From assembly GCA_947000775.1 (NCBI GenBank), contig CAMQGK010000634.1, forward strand, positions 18,496,501 to 18,560,500: 64,000 nt of DNA, written 5' to 3'. Under the pieces are notes generated by a model. It was given only the letters and a program-made list of their open reading frames with translations. It ran no database searches and was not told the DNA's origin. The stretch's first letter is position 1; each line of letters opens with the position of its first letter. The stretch is from Pterois miles. Taxonomy: Eukaryota; Chordata; Actinopteri; Perciformes; Scorpaenidae. Shown one piece after another: positions 51,401 through 60,530 of the stretch. A program made the translations under genes and the position numbers.

Positions 51401-54400
51401 AAAATTTGAGTTTTTTTCGTAAAATTTGACATTTTTTTGTACAATTTTTAAACATTCGATAAAATGATTTTTTTCCACCATAGATTCATTTTACATGCTA
51501 TATAATGACTGTTTTAATGATTTTTTTCAACATACAAAAATGTGAGTTTTTTTTCGTAAAATTTTCGACATACTATACTATGATGTTTTTTTTGTAAAAT
51601 TTTCGAACATTTCACGAAATGACTTTTTTCCACCATAGAATCATTTTACATGCTATAATACGACCGTTTTGAGGATTTTTTTTAAACATCAAAAAAATTT
51701 GACGTTTTCATCGAAAAAGTTCGACATACTATACTATGATGTTTTTTTTTGTAAAATTTTCCAACATTTCACAAAATGCCTTTTTTCCACCATAGCTTCA
51801 TTTTACATGCTATAATATGACCGTTATCATGATTTTTTCAACATAAAAAAATTTGGGTTTTTTTTCGTAAAATTTTCGACATACTATACTATGACGTTTT
51901 TTTTTGTAAAATTTTCCAACATTTCACAAAATGACTATTTTCCACCACAGAATCATTTTACATGCTATAATACGATCGTTTTCGTGATTTTTTTCAACCT
52001 CAAAAAAAATTTGACGTTTTCATCGAAAAATTTCGACATACTATACTATGACTTTTTTTTTGTAAAATTTTCCAACATTTCACAAAATGCCTTTTTTCCA
52101 CCATAGAATCATTTTACATGCTATAATATGACTGTTTTCATGATTTTTTTCAACATCAAAAAAATTTGACGTTTTCATCGAAAAATTTCGACATACTATA
52201 CTATGACTTTTTTTTTTGCAAAATTTTCCAACATTTCACAAAATGCCTTTTTTCCACCATAGAATCATTTTACATGCTATAATATGACCGTTTTCATGAT
52301 TTTTTTCAGCATAAAAAAATTTGGGGTTTTTTTTGTAAAATTTTCGACATACTATACTATGACGTTTTTTTTGTAAAATTTTCCAACATTTCACAAAATG
52401 ACTTTTTTCCACCACAGAATCATTTTACATGCTATAATACGATCATTTTCGTGATTTTTTTAACATCAAAAAAAATTTGACGTTTTCATCGAAAAATTTC
52501 GACATACTATACTATGACTTTTTTTTTTTGTAAAATTTTCCAACATTTCACAAAATGACTTTTTTCCACAGAATCATTTTACATGCTATAATACGACCGT
52601 TTTCTTGATTTTTTTCAACATCAAAAAAATTTGACATTTTCATCGAAAAATTTCGACATGCTATACTATGACGTTTTTTTTTTTTTGTAAAATTTTCCAA
52701 CATTTCACAAAATGCCTTTTTTCCACCATAGAATCATTTTACATGCTATAATATGACCGTTTTCATGATTTTTTTCAACATAAAATTTTTTTATTTTTCA
52801 TAAAATTTTCGACATACTATACTTTGACATTTTTTTGTAGAATTTTTCAACATTTGATAAAATGACTTTTTTCCACCATAGATTCATTTTACATGCTATA
52901 TAATGACCGTTTTCATGATTTTTTTCAACATACAAAAATGTGAGGTTTTTTTCGTAAAATCTTCGACATACTATACTATGACTTTTTTTTGTAAAATTTT
53001 CCAACATTTCACGAAATGGCTTTTTTCCACCATAGAATAATTTTACATGTTATAATACGACCGTTTTCATGATTTTTTTCAACATAAAAAAATTTGGGGT
53101 TTTCATCGAAAAATTTCGACATGCTATACTATGATGTTTTTTTTTTTTTGGAAAATTTTCCAACATTTCACAAAATGCCTTTTTTCCACCATAGAATCAT
53201 TTTACATGCTATAATATGACCGTTTTCATGATTTTTTTCAGCATAAAAAAATTTGGGGTTTTTTTCGTAAAATTTTCGACATACTATACTATGACGTTTT
53301 TTTTGTAAAATTTTCCAACATTTCACAAAATTACTTTTTTCCACAGGATCATTTTACATGCTATAATACGACCGTTTTCGTGATTTTTTTCAACATCAAA
53401 AAAATTTGACTTTTTCATCGAAAAATTTCGACATACTATACTATGACGTTTTTTTTTTTTTTGTAAAATTTTCCAACATTTCACAAAATGCCTTTTTTTC
53501 CACCATAGAATCATTTTACATGCTATAATATGACCGTTTTCATGATTTTTTTCAGCATAAAAAAATTTGGGTTTTTTTTTGTAAAATTTTCGACATACTA
53601 TACTATGACATTTTTTTGTAAAATTTTCCAACATTTAACGAAAAGACTTTTTTCCACCATAGAATCATTTTACATGCTATAATACGACCGTTTTCATGAT
53701 TTTTTTCAACATAAAAAAATTTGGGGTTTTCATCAAAAAATTTCGACATGCTATACTATGATGTTTTTTTTTTTTTTGTAAAATTTTCCAACATTTCACA
53801 AAATGCCTTTTTTCCACCATAGAATCATTTTACATGCTATAATATGACCGTTTTCATGATTTTTTTCAACATCAAAAAAATTTGACGTTTTCATCGAAAA
53901 ATTTCGACATGCTATACTATGACGTTTTTTTTTTTTTGTAAAATTTTCCAACATTTCACAAAATGCCTTTTTTCCACCATAGAATCATTTTACATGCTAT
54001 AATATGACCGTTTTCATGATTTGGCGCTAATTTCTTTTTTGAAAGACTTGCTAGAGGGGTCTGAAAACTGGCTAAAGACACAGTACTTCTGTGAAGTGGC
54101 ATAGAATTGAATGATATGCATTCTATATTCTTTGCAAGCCCTCGCCGGCCACATAAAGTGAGGTGGCGGGCCGGATTTGGCCCGCGGGCCTTGAGTTTGA
54201 CACATGTGCATTAGGGTATTAAGCAGGGAAGGGGTGGGCTACCTTTGGGTCTGAAAAGTGAAGCCAATGTTGAAGTGTTTTAACCTTGCATTCTTTCTAA
54301 TATGCAGCAGGGGGCGACTCCTCTGGTTTCAAAAAGAAGTCTGATTGTATAGAAGTCTATTATAGAAGTCTATGAGAAAATGAGCCAACTTGTCACTTGA

Positions 54401-55192
54401 TTTATTACCTTAGTAAATGCTGTAAACATGAGTTTATGGTTTCAGTCACTTGTTTCAAGTCTTCTTCAATACAGCATGATGTTCATTTAGTGAATTATGG
54501 TCCCATTTAGAGTCAAATAGACCATAAAGCAGGGTTTGCTTTCGGGCATGGCTACCTTGTAATTGACAGGACACTACCACGGAGTTCATTTTGGGTGTTG
54601 TCCGTGTTTTCGTCTTAGAACTTTAACCCTTTCAAAGTGTGTTTTCAGTTCATAAAAGTTTATTATAACCTTTTTGGTTGCCTAAAAATATCTTACGCAG
54701 CTATCGGCTGTACTTTGCTCTGACCTCTTGTGTCACTTGGTTGCAAAAAACAATATGGCGACGGCCAAAAGCTAAGGTGGCGAAGCCCAAAATGCCGAAC
54801 TCGAGGCTTCAAAATGGGAATCTACAAACCAATGGGTGAATTCACAGTGACTATGTCCACCTCTAATAAATGCATTCTTTGCAGGGAGCCTAACACGTAA
54901 GCTACCCTATAACTTAAAAATCTGTCATAAGACAAGTGTAGCTCTATTGATCCATCAACCTGGATATAAAGCAGATGTGCAAACTAATATTTAAAGTGAT
55001 CAGGCTTTTCTTATTATTACTACAAGGCTCTGAGCACTAGTCACACAGTTCTGTGATGTGTTTCAGGAGATAGATGGAGACGCTCTGCTCTTGCTGAAAA
55101 GTGAGATGATGATGAGGTATCTGGGACTGAAGCTGGGACCTGCACTTAAACTCTGTTACCACATCGACAGGCTTAAACAGAATCGGTTGTGA
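33230..55192 (+). CDS. scml4: SCML4-type SAM-domain Polycomb protein, 5 exons, no SLED exons seen
   Basis: Relative of Drosophila Sex comb on midleg, presumed chromatin repressor. Exons: 33225-33427, 35050-35179, 37049-37258 (or from 37046), 43243-43388 and 55067-55192, all in phase. From the ATG at 33230 this gives 269 residues (human SCML4 is 414). Basic AT-hook-like motifs GRKRGRPP (29-36) and KKRGRKPGYK (57-66) match human. The C-terminus is a clear SAM domain (about 198-265) with WFIKDADPQALGPH and LGLKLGPALKLCYHI. The SLED domain expected between exons 2 and 3 is not found in that intron, and exon 2 joins exon 3 in frame without it. The last intron (11.7 kb) splits the SAM domain and holds a satellite array. 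Use of the extra exon at 28578 is unsettled. Confidence 0.9.
33590..34092 (-). mobile_element. hAT MITE copy (TAGGGCTGTCAA family), 5'-degraded
   Basis: Ends GATTGACAGCCCTA, the same terminus as at 7004-7673, and shares long internal blocks. The other terminus was not found. Confidence 0.7.
35222..35272 (-). repeat. Antisense LINE-type tail with (GATAA)n
   Basis: TTAAGATAAGATAAGATAAG then CTTTATTAATCCCCGGAGGG is the reverse complement of the tail type ending in AATAAAGG plus TTATC repeats. A sense copy lies near 42560-42602. Confidence 0.5.
36076..36107 (+). repeat. (CA)n tract
   Basis: About 16 CA units followed by a short TA run. Confidence 0.85.
36444..36529 (+). repeat. (GT)n tract
   Basis: Pure GT for about 48 bases, then interrupted by TC and TT variants to 36529. 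Confidence 0.85.
37044..37048 (+). promoter_or_regulatory. scml4: Tandem NAGNAG acceptor of scml4 exon 3
   Basis: The intron ends CCAGCAG, so splicing can occur after either AG (exon from 37046 or 37049). The two products differ by one alanine codon. Confidence 0.6.
37729..38729 (+). pseudogene. Tc1-family transposase, frameshifted and prematurely stopped
   Basis: Two overlapping frames together cover one transposase of about 330 residues. The first (from the ATG at 37729) carries the paired helix-turn-helix region with GRGRKRLLSA. The second, open from about 38090, carries the DDE catalytic domain: WSDETK, QQDNDPKHT and PDLNPIENLW. The frames meet at a frameshifting lesion near 38085-38095. 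The second frame stops at 38628-38630, where the family has a tryptophan; family-like sequence continues to a TAA at 38727-38729. The element cannot encode an intact enzyme. Confidence 0.85.
38815..40355 (-). mobile_element. 5'-truncated L1-clade LINE inserted in the Tc1 element
   Basis: Minus-strand insert bounded by a perfect 15-bp target duplication ATTACAAACATTTTT (38800-38814 and 40356-40370). The T run at its left edge is the poly-A end of the minus-strand element. The minus-strand frame to 39085 is open from the truncation edge for over 400 residues. It reads like the C-terminal part of a fish L1-type ORF2 (LPYERGGLQLPNFRWYY near the start, CLDEKGTLFHCLWEC further on). The reverse-transcriptase core and ORF1 are missing. 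Confidence 0.85.
40727..41597. repeat. 871-bp imperfect palindrome (foldback element)
   Basis: Both halves are inverted copies along their whole length, meeting near 41162. Examples: AGTTTCTGAAAGC at 40760 against GCTTTCAGAAACT at 41557; CAGTAACGTTAATATTG against CAATATTAACGTTACTG; CAGCGGTGTTC against GAACACCGCTG. Arms are about 430 bp with scattered mismatches and small indels. No coding part and no clear target duplication. Confidence 0.8.
41990..42210 (+). repeat. Diverged GGCATACTATACTGTGAC repeat block
   Basis: Several units of the form TATGGCATACTATACTGTGAC plus a T-rich spacer, loosely spaced and diverged. They carry the same core as the large arrays at 44.2-54.0 kb and 60.5-64 kb. 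A G14-type run follows at about 42193-42208. Confidence 0.55.
42540..42602 (+). repeat. LINE-type tail with (TTATC)n
   Basis: TTTCTCTCCGGGGATTAATAAAGG followed by TTCATCTTATCTTATCTTAT. Confidence 0.5.
42655..43222 (+). repeat. GGGTCGGGCC-rich interspersed repeat
   Basis: Both ends are rich in GGGTCGGGCYGGG and GGGCTCGGGCC words; the right end reads TTTTTTAGGCCCGATCTTAC. The middle is AT-rich. It is a common type of fish MITE-like repeat and ends about 20 bases before the scml4 exon at 43243. Confidence 0.5.
45250..48740 (+). repeat. Higher-order block, copy 1
   Basis: This run of satellite unit variants reappears in the same order at 49230-53010. Marker variants pair up: GTGAAATTTTGGACATAC at 45295 and 49283; GACATTTTCTTG at 47307 and 51291; 48513-48722 and 52798-53007 translate to identical 69-residue shadow frames. 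Confidence 0.8.
49230..53010 (+). repeat. Higher-order block, copy 2
   Basis: The offset from copy 1 is about 3.99 kb at first, 4.12 kb after one extra unit near 51420-51560, and 4.285 kb towards the end. This shows later gain of single units in this copy. Confidence 0.8.
54240..54885 (+). repeat. Interspersed fish repeat in the last scml4 intron
   Basis: Contains CAGGGGGCGACTCCTCTGGT, AGTCTGATTGTATAGAAGTC and ATAGACCATAAAGCAGGG, blocks I associate with a common fish repeat. Non-coding. Confidence 0.5.
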
Positions 55193-57370
55193 TTTGCTGC
55201 GGAGGAGGAGCCCAAGTCCCCCATCACCTTTTCACCAGGAAGTACTCTCGCAAACATTCTCAGCCATTAGCAAGACATATTGAACGCCTTTGGATCCTGA
55301 CTTTGTCAACAAATTGGACATGCTGACTATACATATTAAGACTATTCACAGCTGGAGCATTATTTCATTTCCATCACTGTTTACTGGGTATCTGACTGGC
55401 TTTAGTTTGTAAATAGGTTGGCTCCACAAAGATGGCAGCTACTGTATTTTGAAATGTGACCTGTACACTGTTCAGTCTGCAACTGACTCTCAACAGCATG
55501 AATTTGTTCTGAAGACTTACAGAGTCAGGGAGCTTAACAAACTTGTATGGTGCTTTACCTCAATATCACATTTAACTTAAAGAAGTCTTTGTGTTAAGGC
55601 ACAATGCTGCTGCAGTTTTAAAATGAAAGTTTTATTAGTTTTGTTGTAAACTGATGATAATGTTGACCCAGGTATCACACCTAGACACATACTGTAACTA
55701 ATAACCAATCTCTCAAACTCTTCTGCAAGTATTAAAACCTTTCAAATTGTTTTGAAATACTAAAACAGGAAAAACTGTTTTAGAAACAAGTGATGTATGT
55801 CACAGTCAAGAAAAGTGGAACAAAGCTATTTACTAACATTATTTTTCTTTTTTACCGTAAACCACAGTGCAGTACAACAGTGTTGCACCAGTCAGAGGTG
55901 CATGTAATCACGCAGTGCTCATAATGACAGGAAGGAAAGGAGACAAAGACAGACACTGGGGTTTTTCACCATATTCTCAAACACTGAAGTGGTGAGAGAG
56001 AAAACAACTTGTAGCAAACTCATACAGAACAACTTGGTGCTCATTGAAACCGTTATTGCCACTACAACCACAAAACTTAACAGTTTAATCGCTGTTCTCT
56101 TGCACTTCATCACTATCTCTGTGTGACTTCCAGATAGTGCTAGAGTTTACATACTTCTCATGCAATACCTCTTCAGTCATGTTGAACATAAATGCCTCTG
56201 CTTCATGTTTTATTCAGTCTAATTATTAAGCAGTATTTCATCTCTAAACTGTAAAAAAGTGACCGTATTAATATTAACGTTTTTGGCAACCACCAAATAC
56301 AGTTTTCAACTAAAAATTGTACAAACAGCAACATTAATGATCAGTCACATGCAGTATATGACTAACTTGTACAACTTGTGGTTAAATGCTTTTTTCTTAC
56401 TGTACAGTAGCCTACTTGTTACTCACTTTAATCTTTTGTGTTCTATGTGATTTGCTTAAATTTGTTAAGTTAAGTCAGTGTGCCACATTTATGCGAGTAC
56501 AGCATGTATGTCCAAGTATGGATTATTGTCTTGAGCTTGAGGGAGCTATGGGCTGCATTAAACGTTTTTTAAAAAAATCATTTTATTTTTCAGTTTACCT
56601 GTTCTAATCCGATAACTGGATTTCAGTGATTTGCAAGAAATTAGGCACTAGAGTGCTACAAGAATGAGTCCTAAAACCTGGAAATGAGTTAGCATTTTTA
56701 GCACTTTCAGTTCCCTCATCTGGAAGTCAATGGTTTTTGTGGATCAATTTTTAATTTGATATCTGAAATAAGGTCTGTGGTTAACACAAGCTGAAGAAAT
56801 TTTAACGTTTTGCTCTATGATTAAAAAATATGTCATTAAATATCCCACTTGTGACTTTTGAAGTCTTTGTGTCTTTTAAAAGGCTTTTGCTAGCAATGGC
56901 TAAATGAGACTACTAAACATCATCATGCTGACTTGACCACCTTTACAGCCTCGCTGTGTATGCTTACGTTCATGCGACCATGATGTACTTCATTTATAGC
57001 CTAACGTTAGCTTTTCACTTCTGCCGATTGCAATCACACTTCAAAAATCACAAAAGTGGTGTTCAATTGTGAAGATTACCTTATGGAACAAAATGTAAAT
57101 AATGTTTGTTCACCACAGAGCTTATTTTCTGCAACAATCCAAAATCCAATAGCAAAACCCCAAACCCCCCAAACCCCTGGAGCACTCTATTCTGTTGCAT
57201 GAGCTGTGTCCCCAAACCAGAAATTTCCAAATGTTTTCCACAGATTTTTATCAGGTGTGTGTCCCATATTAAATCACTCTGATGCCCTAATGACTTTCCT
57301 TTTTTTTTTAATACAATGTTTTTAAAGTATACTTTTTCCAGAGAAAATAAACTTTCTTGTTCAAGGAAGT
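55193..57370 (+). other. scml4: scml4 3' UTR and spacer
   Basis: No gene seen. The clearest polyadenylation hexamer is AATAAA at 57346-57351, which would give a UTR of about 2.15 kb; an earlier end is possible. Confidence 0.5.
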
Positions 57371-57400
57371 CTGACTTATTATTATTATTACTACTATTCT

Positions 57401-57440
57401 ACTACTACCAATAATAATAATTATTATTATTGGTAGTAGT
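57401..57440. repeat. Perfect 40-bp palindrome
   Basis: ACTACTACCAATAATAATAA is followed directly by its exact reverse complement with no spacer. It sits 50 bases after the probable scml4 polyadenylation signal. Confidence 0.9.
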
Positions 57441-57539
57441 CTAATATATGTTTTATGCATTTATTTGGTGTTAAACTCTATTAATCAATGAACTGTATTT
57501 ATTTCAATACTGGACAAGTACCATGAAGTCGAGATGGCT

Positions 57540-57677
57540 TCTGGACCTTTATTTTGAAGAGTACGAGATTAACGTTGCTGTTGTATCGCGAGAGCAGAAG
57601 CAATTCACTTCCTTGTGTGACCGTACCAAGATCGTCGTACTCGCATACACGCGTGTATCTGCCAGCCAGAGGTGAAC
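57540..57677 (+). promoter_or_regulatory. mtln: mtln promoter and 5' UTR
   Basis: CpG-containing stretch before the mtln start. TATCGCGAGA near 57585 differs by one base from the TCTCGCGAGA promoter motif. No TATA box is in the expected place. Confidence 0.4.
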
Positions 57678-57848
57678 ATGGGTGAAGTCTCGGAGAGGAC
57701 AGTGCAGGTCGCCGTCGTGCTCTCCTTCGCTGCCGGCTTTGTGGCGGGATGGCAGGCAAACAGAATGAGGAGAAACTTTCTGGACTGGAGGAAGAAACGT
57801 CTGCAAGATAAATTGGCAGAAACTCAGAAGAAGCTGGATTTGGCTTGA
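57678..57848 (+). CDS. mtln: Mitoregulin micropeptide, 56 residues, single coding exon
   Basis: Mitoregulin (also called MOXI or mitolamban; LINC00116 in human) is a single-pass mitochondrial inner-membrane peptide linked to fatty-acid oxidation, respiratory supercomplexes and cardiolipin. The frame has exactly the human length (56). It begins MGEVSERT, has a hydrophobic segment at about residues 9-24 (VQVAVVLSFAAGFVAG), then WQANRMRRNFLDWRKKRLQD and a C-terminus ending TQKKLDLA. The last two segments are nearly the human sequence as I remember it. A donor follows directly after the stop (57852), so the 3' UTR is spliced to 58191. AATAAA at 58460-58465 probably ends the transcript. Confidence 0.92.
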   Translation: MGEVSERTVQVAVVLSFAAGFVAGWQANRMRRNFLDWRKKRLQDKLAETQKKLDLA

Positions 57849-58190
57849 ATGGTAAGGTTAAATTTGTCTTGGTACACTGGGTGACTTAGTTAGGCCTGTG
57901 ATTACTTGACTAGTCTGCTGCTTATAAACTGATAGAGAAAATAACGGAGATTTTGGCCAGTAAATCTCCCCCAGAACAGAGTTAGTTTTCGACCTAGCTT
58001 AACTGCTGTTTCTTACCGCATAGGGAGGTTCAGTTATGTAAGACAACCTGTTGACCAGTTTAACTGTAGTCTTTAGGGATAAGAAATACTCTCTCAGTGC
58101 TTTAATTGCTTTTGAAATTATATGGACATTTACTCCTGTCATTTCCATAGTGAACAGTGTCTAATCATTGTATTATTCTTTATTTGCCAG

Positions 58191-58485
58191 GTTAGGGTGT
58201 GTCTGTAAAGCTGCTGGGTGCGCTACACATCTGTCTCTGTGAAGGAATCTCAAAATTACCCACCTGCTTTCTGGACTACCCACATTTTCCTGCCGCACTT
58301 TTCAAATCAAGTCTGGACTTGATATGGAAATACAGTCATTACCTACACAGAGAGCTGCTTTTCCACCCTCACGGACTAACATGGAAGAAGTTTGGGATCT
58401 GGCGTCAGCGGTTTTCTGTTTCAGCAAGTCTTCGTTTGTATCTGTTTCACATCTGGTCAAATAAATTATTGTTTTTCATGTTCCT
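58191..58485 (+). other. mtln: mtln 3' UTR exon
   Basis: Starts after a TTGCCAG acceptor and contains AATAAA at 58460-58465. No conserved open frame. Confidence 0.6.
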
Positions 58486-58773
58486 CTATGTTTTTGTTCG
58501 TTTTTCAAAAGCAGGTATTCCACATTGAGGTTACAGCTTTCAGTTTCAGGGTTAGGGGTTGCTCGTTTGTTGGCATTTGTCACTGTTGGGTTTTCCTCAA
58601 ACATGCTGCCATCATGGGCACACATTTGAGGTGACACAACAGTGACATGGCTGAGTTTAATGTATGAAATAATATAAATATACATAATATCCATGTCCTG
58701 GAATGGTTTCTTAAATGTCTTGACACTAAGCCTCAAACAGGTAGGCACCTTGCATATCTGCACCCCCACCGTT

Positions 58774-59268
58774 TAGGGTGACCAGATCCCAACAAACCAA
58801 ATGTGGCATGTTAAGGTCGAGAGGTAGTCTACAATTTTGATATAATGTCTATCAAACTAAACATTTCTATTCTGCCCCTTATCTTTTAACATCTCTTTTT
58901 GAGCCACACATTTCTTGAGACTCACATCAACTGTCGCTTCATGTCATATTCCCGCTATAAGAAATAGAAAAATAACTGGCACATTTCACAAATCTCTGAG
59001 AAACGCCTTCCACCGGCTGATAAATACTTAAAAGTCGTTTTAGTCTTTCTCCATTGAAATGTTAACCTGCACTTGACCCACGTGTGTGCAGTTGATATCT
59101 GTCCCTACTGTTATCACAGCCATTGGATAAAAGCCAGATTTATTAAAAAAAAACAAACATCTGACCTGCAGTGGGTTGATTTTGCAAACTAGAATCAATG
59201 AAAATGTGGGACATTGTCTCAGTATGTGGGACAAGGGTTAAAAATGCTGTGCAGTGGGACACCTGATA
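58774..59268 (+). mobile_element. Possible MITE with GGTGACCAGATCCC-type ends
   Basis: Left end TAGGGTGACCAGATCCC and right end GGGACACCTGATAACC are an imperfect inverted pair, with repeated TGTGGGACA words inside. Non-coding. Confidence 0.4.
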
Positions 59269-59589
59269 ACCATCATTAGTGTGTGAATGTGTGTCTGTCA
59301 ATTTCAGGCATTCACCTTATATACCGCTGCTGTGTGCAACAGGGAATGTGATGCATTTTAAAGTGCTTTGCACTGCTCTCAGTATATTTGCCCTCCATAA
59401 ATGCTGTCTGTTTACCAAAAAAAAAAAATCCTGCAATTAGTCTTGGTTACAGTTCAGTGTGAACCCCACTGGCTGCTCATTTAATTTTGGCATTATAATA
59501 AAAACTCCATTTAGTAAGTTTTGCACTGAGTTGTGGCGCCATCTGCTGGATGAAAGTTAGAACCACAACTCATATGAGCTGTGTACACA

Positions 59590-60060
59590 ATACTATGGCT
59601 TTTTATGGCATACTATATGTATATACTGCGGCAACATTCCAAATTGCAGACTTTTTCTTTTTACTTTTAGTACATACTGCAAGACAGAAAAGGACTGTTG
59701 CATGTAGAATGCATACAACTGGGACATACTACTGTCATAACATTGCACCTTGACCTTTACCCTTTTGCTCATATATCCGCTGCACAGAGGGTTGTGGGTC
59801 AGAATTGCTAGAAAAGCATGCCGGCTTGCATACTGCAAAATGCGACCAGATGTAGTAGTTGAAGGACATCCTGGTACTTTTGACATACTGAACATTATGT
59901 ACTGAGACATACTAAATGTTTTTTCTGGAATACTAAATAGTACGCTAGTATGGGTACTGGGATGCACAGTATGACTTTTTAATGGCATACTATACTACAG
60001 CTTTTAGGATTTTTTTATGGCATACTATATTGACTTTTTTATGGCTATAAATACTATACC
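59590..60060 (+). repeat. Diverged ATGGCATACTATACT-type repeat block
   Basis: Spaced copies of TTTTTATGGCATACTATA and GTATGACTTTTTAATGGCAT with diverged sequence between. Same core as the large arrays, in an older or less amplified state. Confidence 0.5.
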
Positions 60061-60530
60061 AGTGGTTCCCAACCTTTTTCCTGATGGGACCCTTTTCTAT
60101 CATTGAGAAAAATGACACATTTTATGGATATTTCATATTATTTTAAATATATAAAATAACAGTACAGAGCACCTGATCTGAAATGTACCTTTAACCCAAA
60201 TAGTGAAATCAATAACTGCAGGAAGTTTGTGTAAAATGAAGAATACTTTTTGAACAGATTATTTCCTGTGAATATTTCATCAGAGATGAGTTTTCCTGTT
60301 GATTTTTAGGGACTTGTAATACAGTTTCCCGGACTGTGTGTGAGTGTGTTTTTTTTTTTTTTTTTCTTTTTAACAATTATTCATACTCAATAGGCATCTT
60401 TTTTTCTACCAGTCTAGTGTTTTCTCCTCCCATTGTTATTTAGCTCTTTTAAATGTGTGCTTTTCTAAGAGGGAAGACTGTGAATATATAGCTTATATCA
60501 GGTCTTCTCCATTGAACACCATTGTTTTTT
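60061..60530 (+). mobile_element. Possible hAT MITE fragment (CAGTGGTTCCCAACC end)
   Basis: Begins CCAGTGGTTCCCAACCTTTTT, a terminus familiar from hAT-type repeats. The far end was not found. Confidence 0.4.

Larger units (their letters stand above)
44211..54020 (+). repeat. Satellite array, about 62 units of about 158 bp
   Basis: Head-to-tail units recognisable by GACATACTATACTATGAC, ACATTTCACAAAATG, CCACCATAGAATCATTTTAC and GTTTTCATGATTTTTTTCAA. Starts of successive units (44829, 44988, 45145) are 157-159 bases apart. The units are AT-rich with runs of T. At least three unit variants exist (CAACATC...GACG, CAACATAC...GAGT and a short form ending GATAAAATGAC). Small open frames here are by-products of the repeat. 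Confidence 0.92.
43474..54208 (+). mobile_element. hAT-like MITE expanded to 10.7 kb by an internal satellite array
   Basis: The left end CAGGGGTATCAAACTC and right end GAGTTTGACACATGTG form a diverged inverted pair. Flanks 43466-43473 and 54209-54216 are both CATTAGGG, a perfect 8-bp target duplication. The MITE's right portion occurs twice: 43922-44210 before the array and 54019-54208 after it. The inner right-end copy (44210) lacks the duplication, so only the outermost ends mark the original insertion. Confidence 0.75.

Noticed and set aside
44408..53634. Many open frames of 60-100 residues on both strands, rich in ENGH, FYKK and FFNI words
   Set aside because: They follow the satellite period and repeat with it, with no start context or conserved domain; by-products of the repeat.
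44211..54020. Regular repeats that might suggest a CRISPR array
   Set aside because: Units are contiguous and similar along their whole 158 bases, with no unique spacers, and the genome is eukaryotic.
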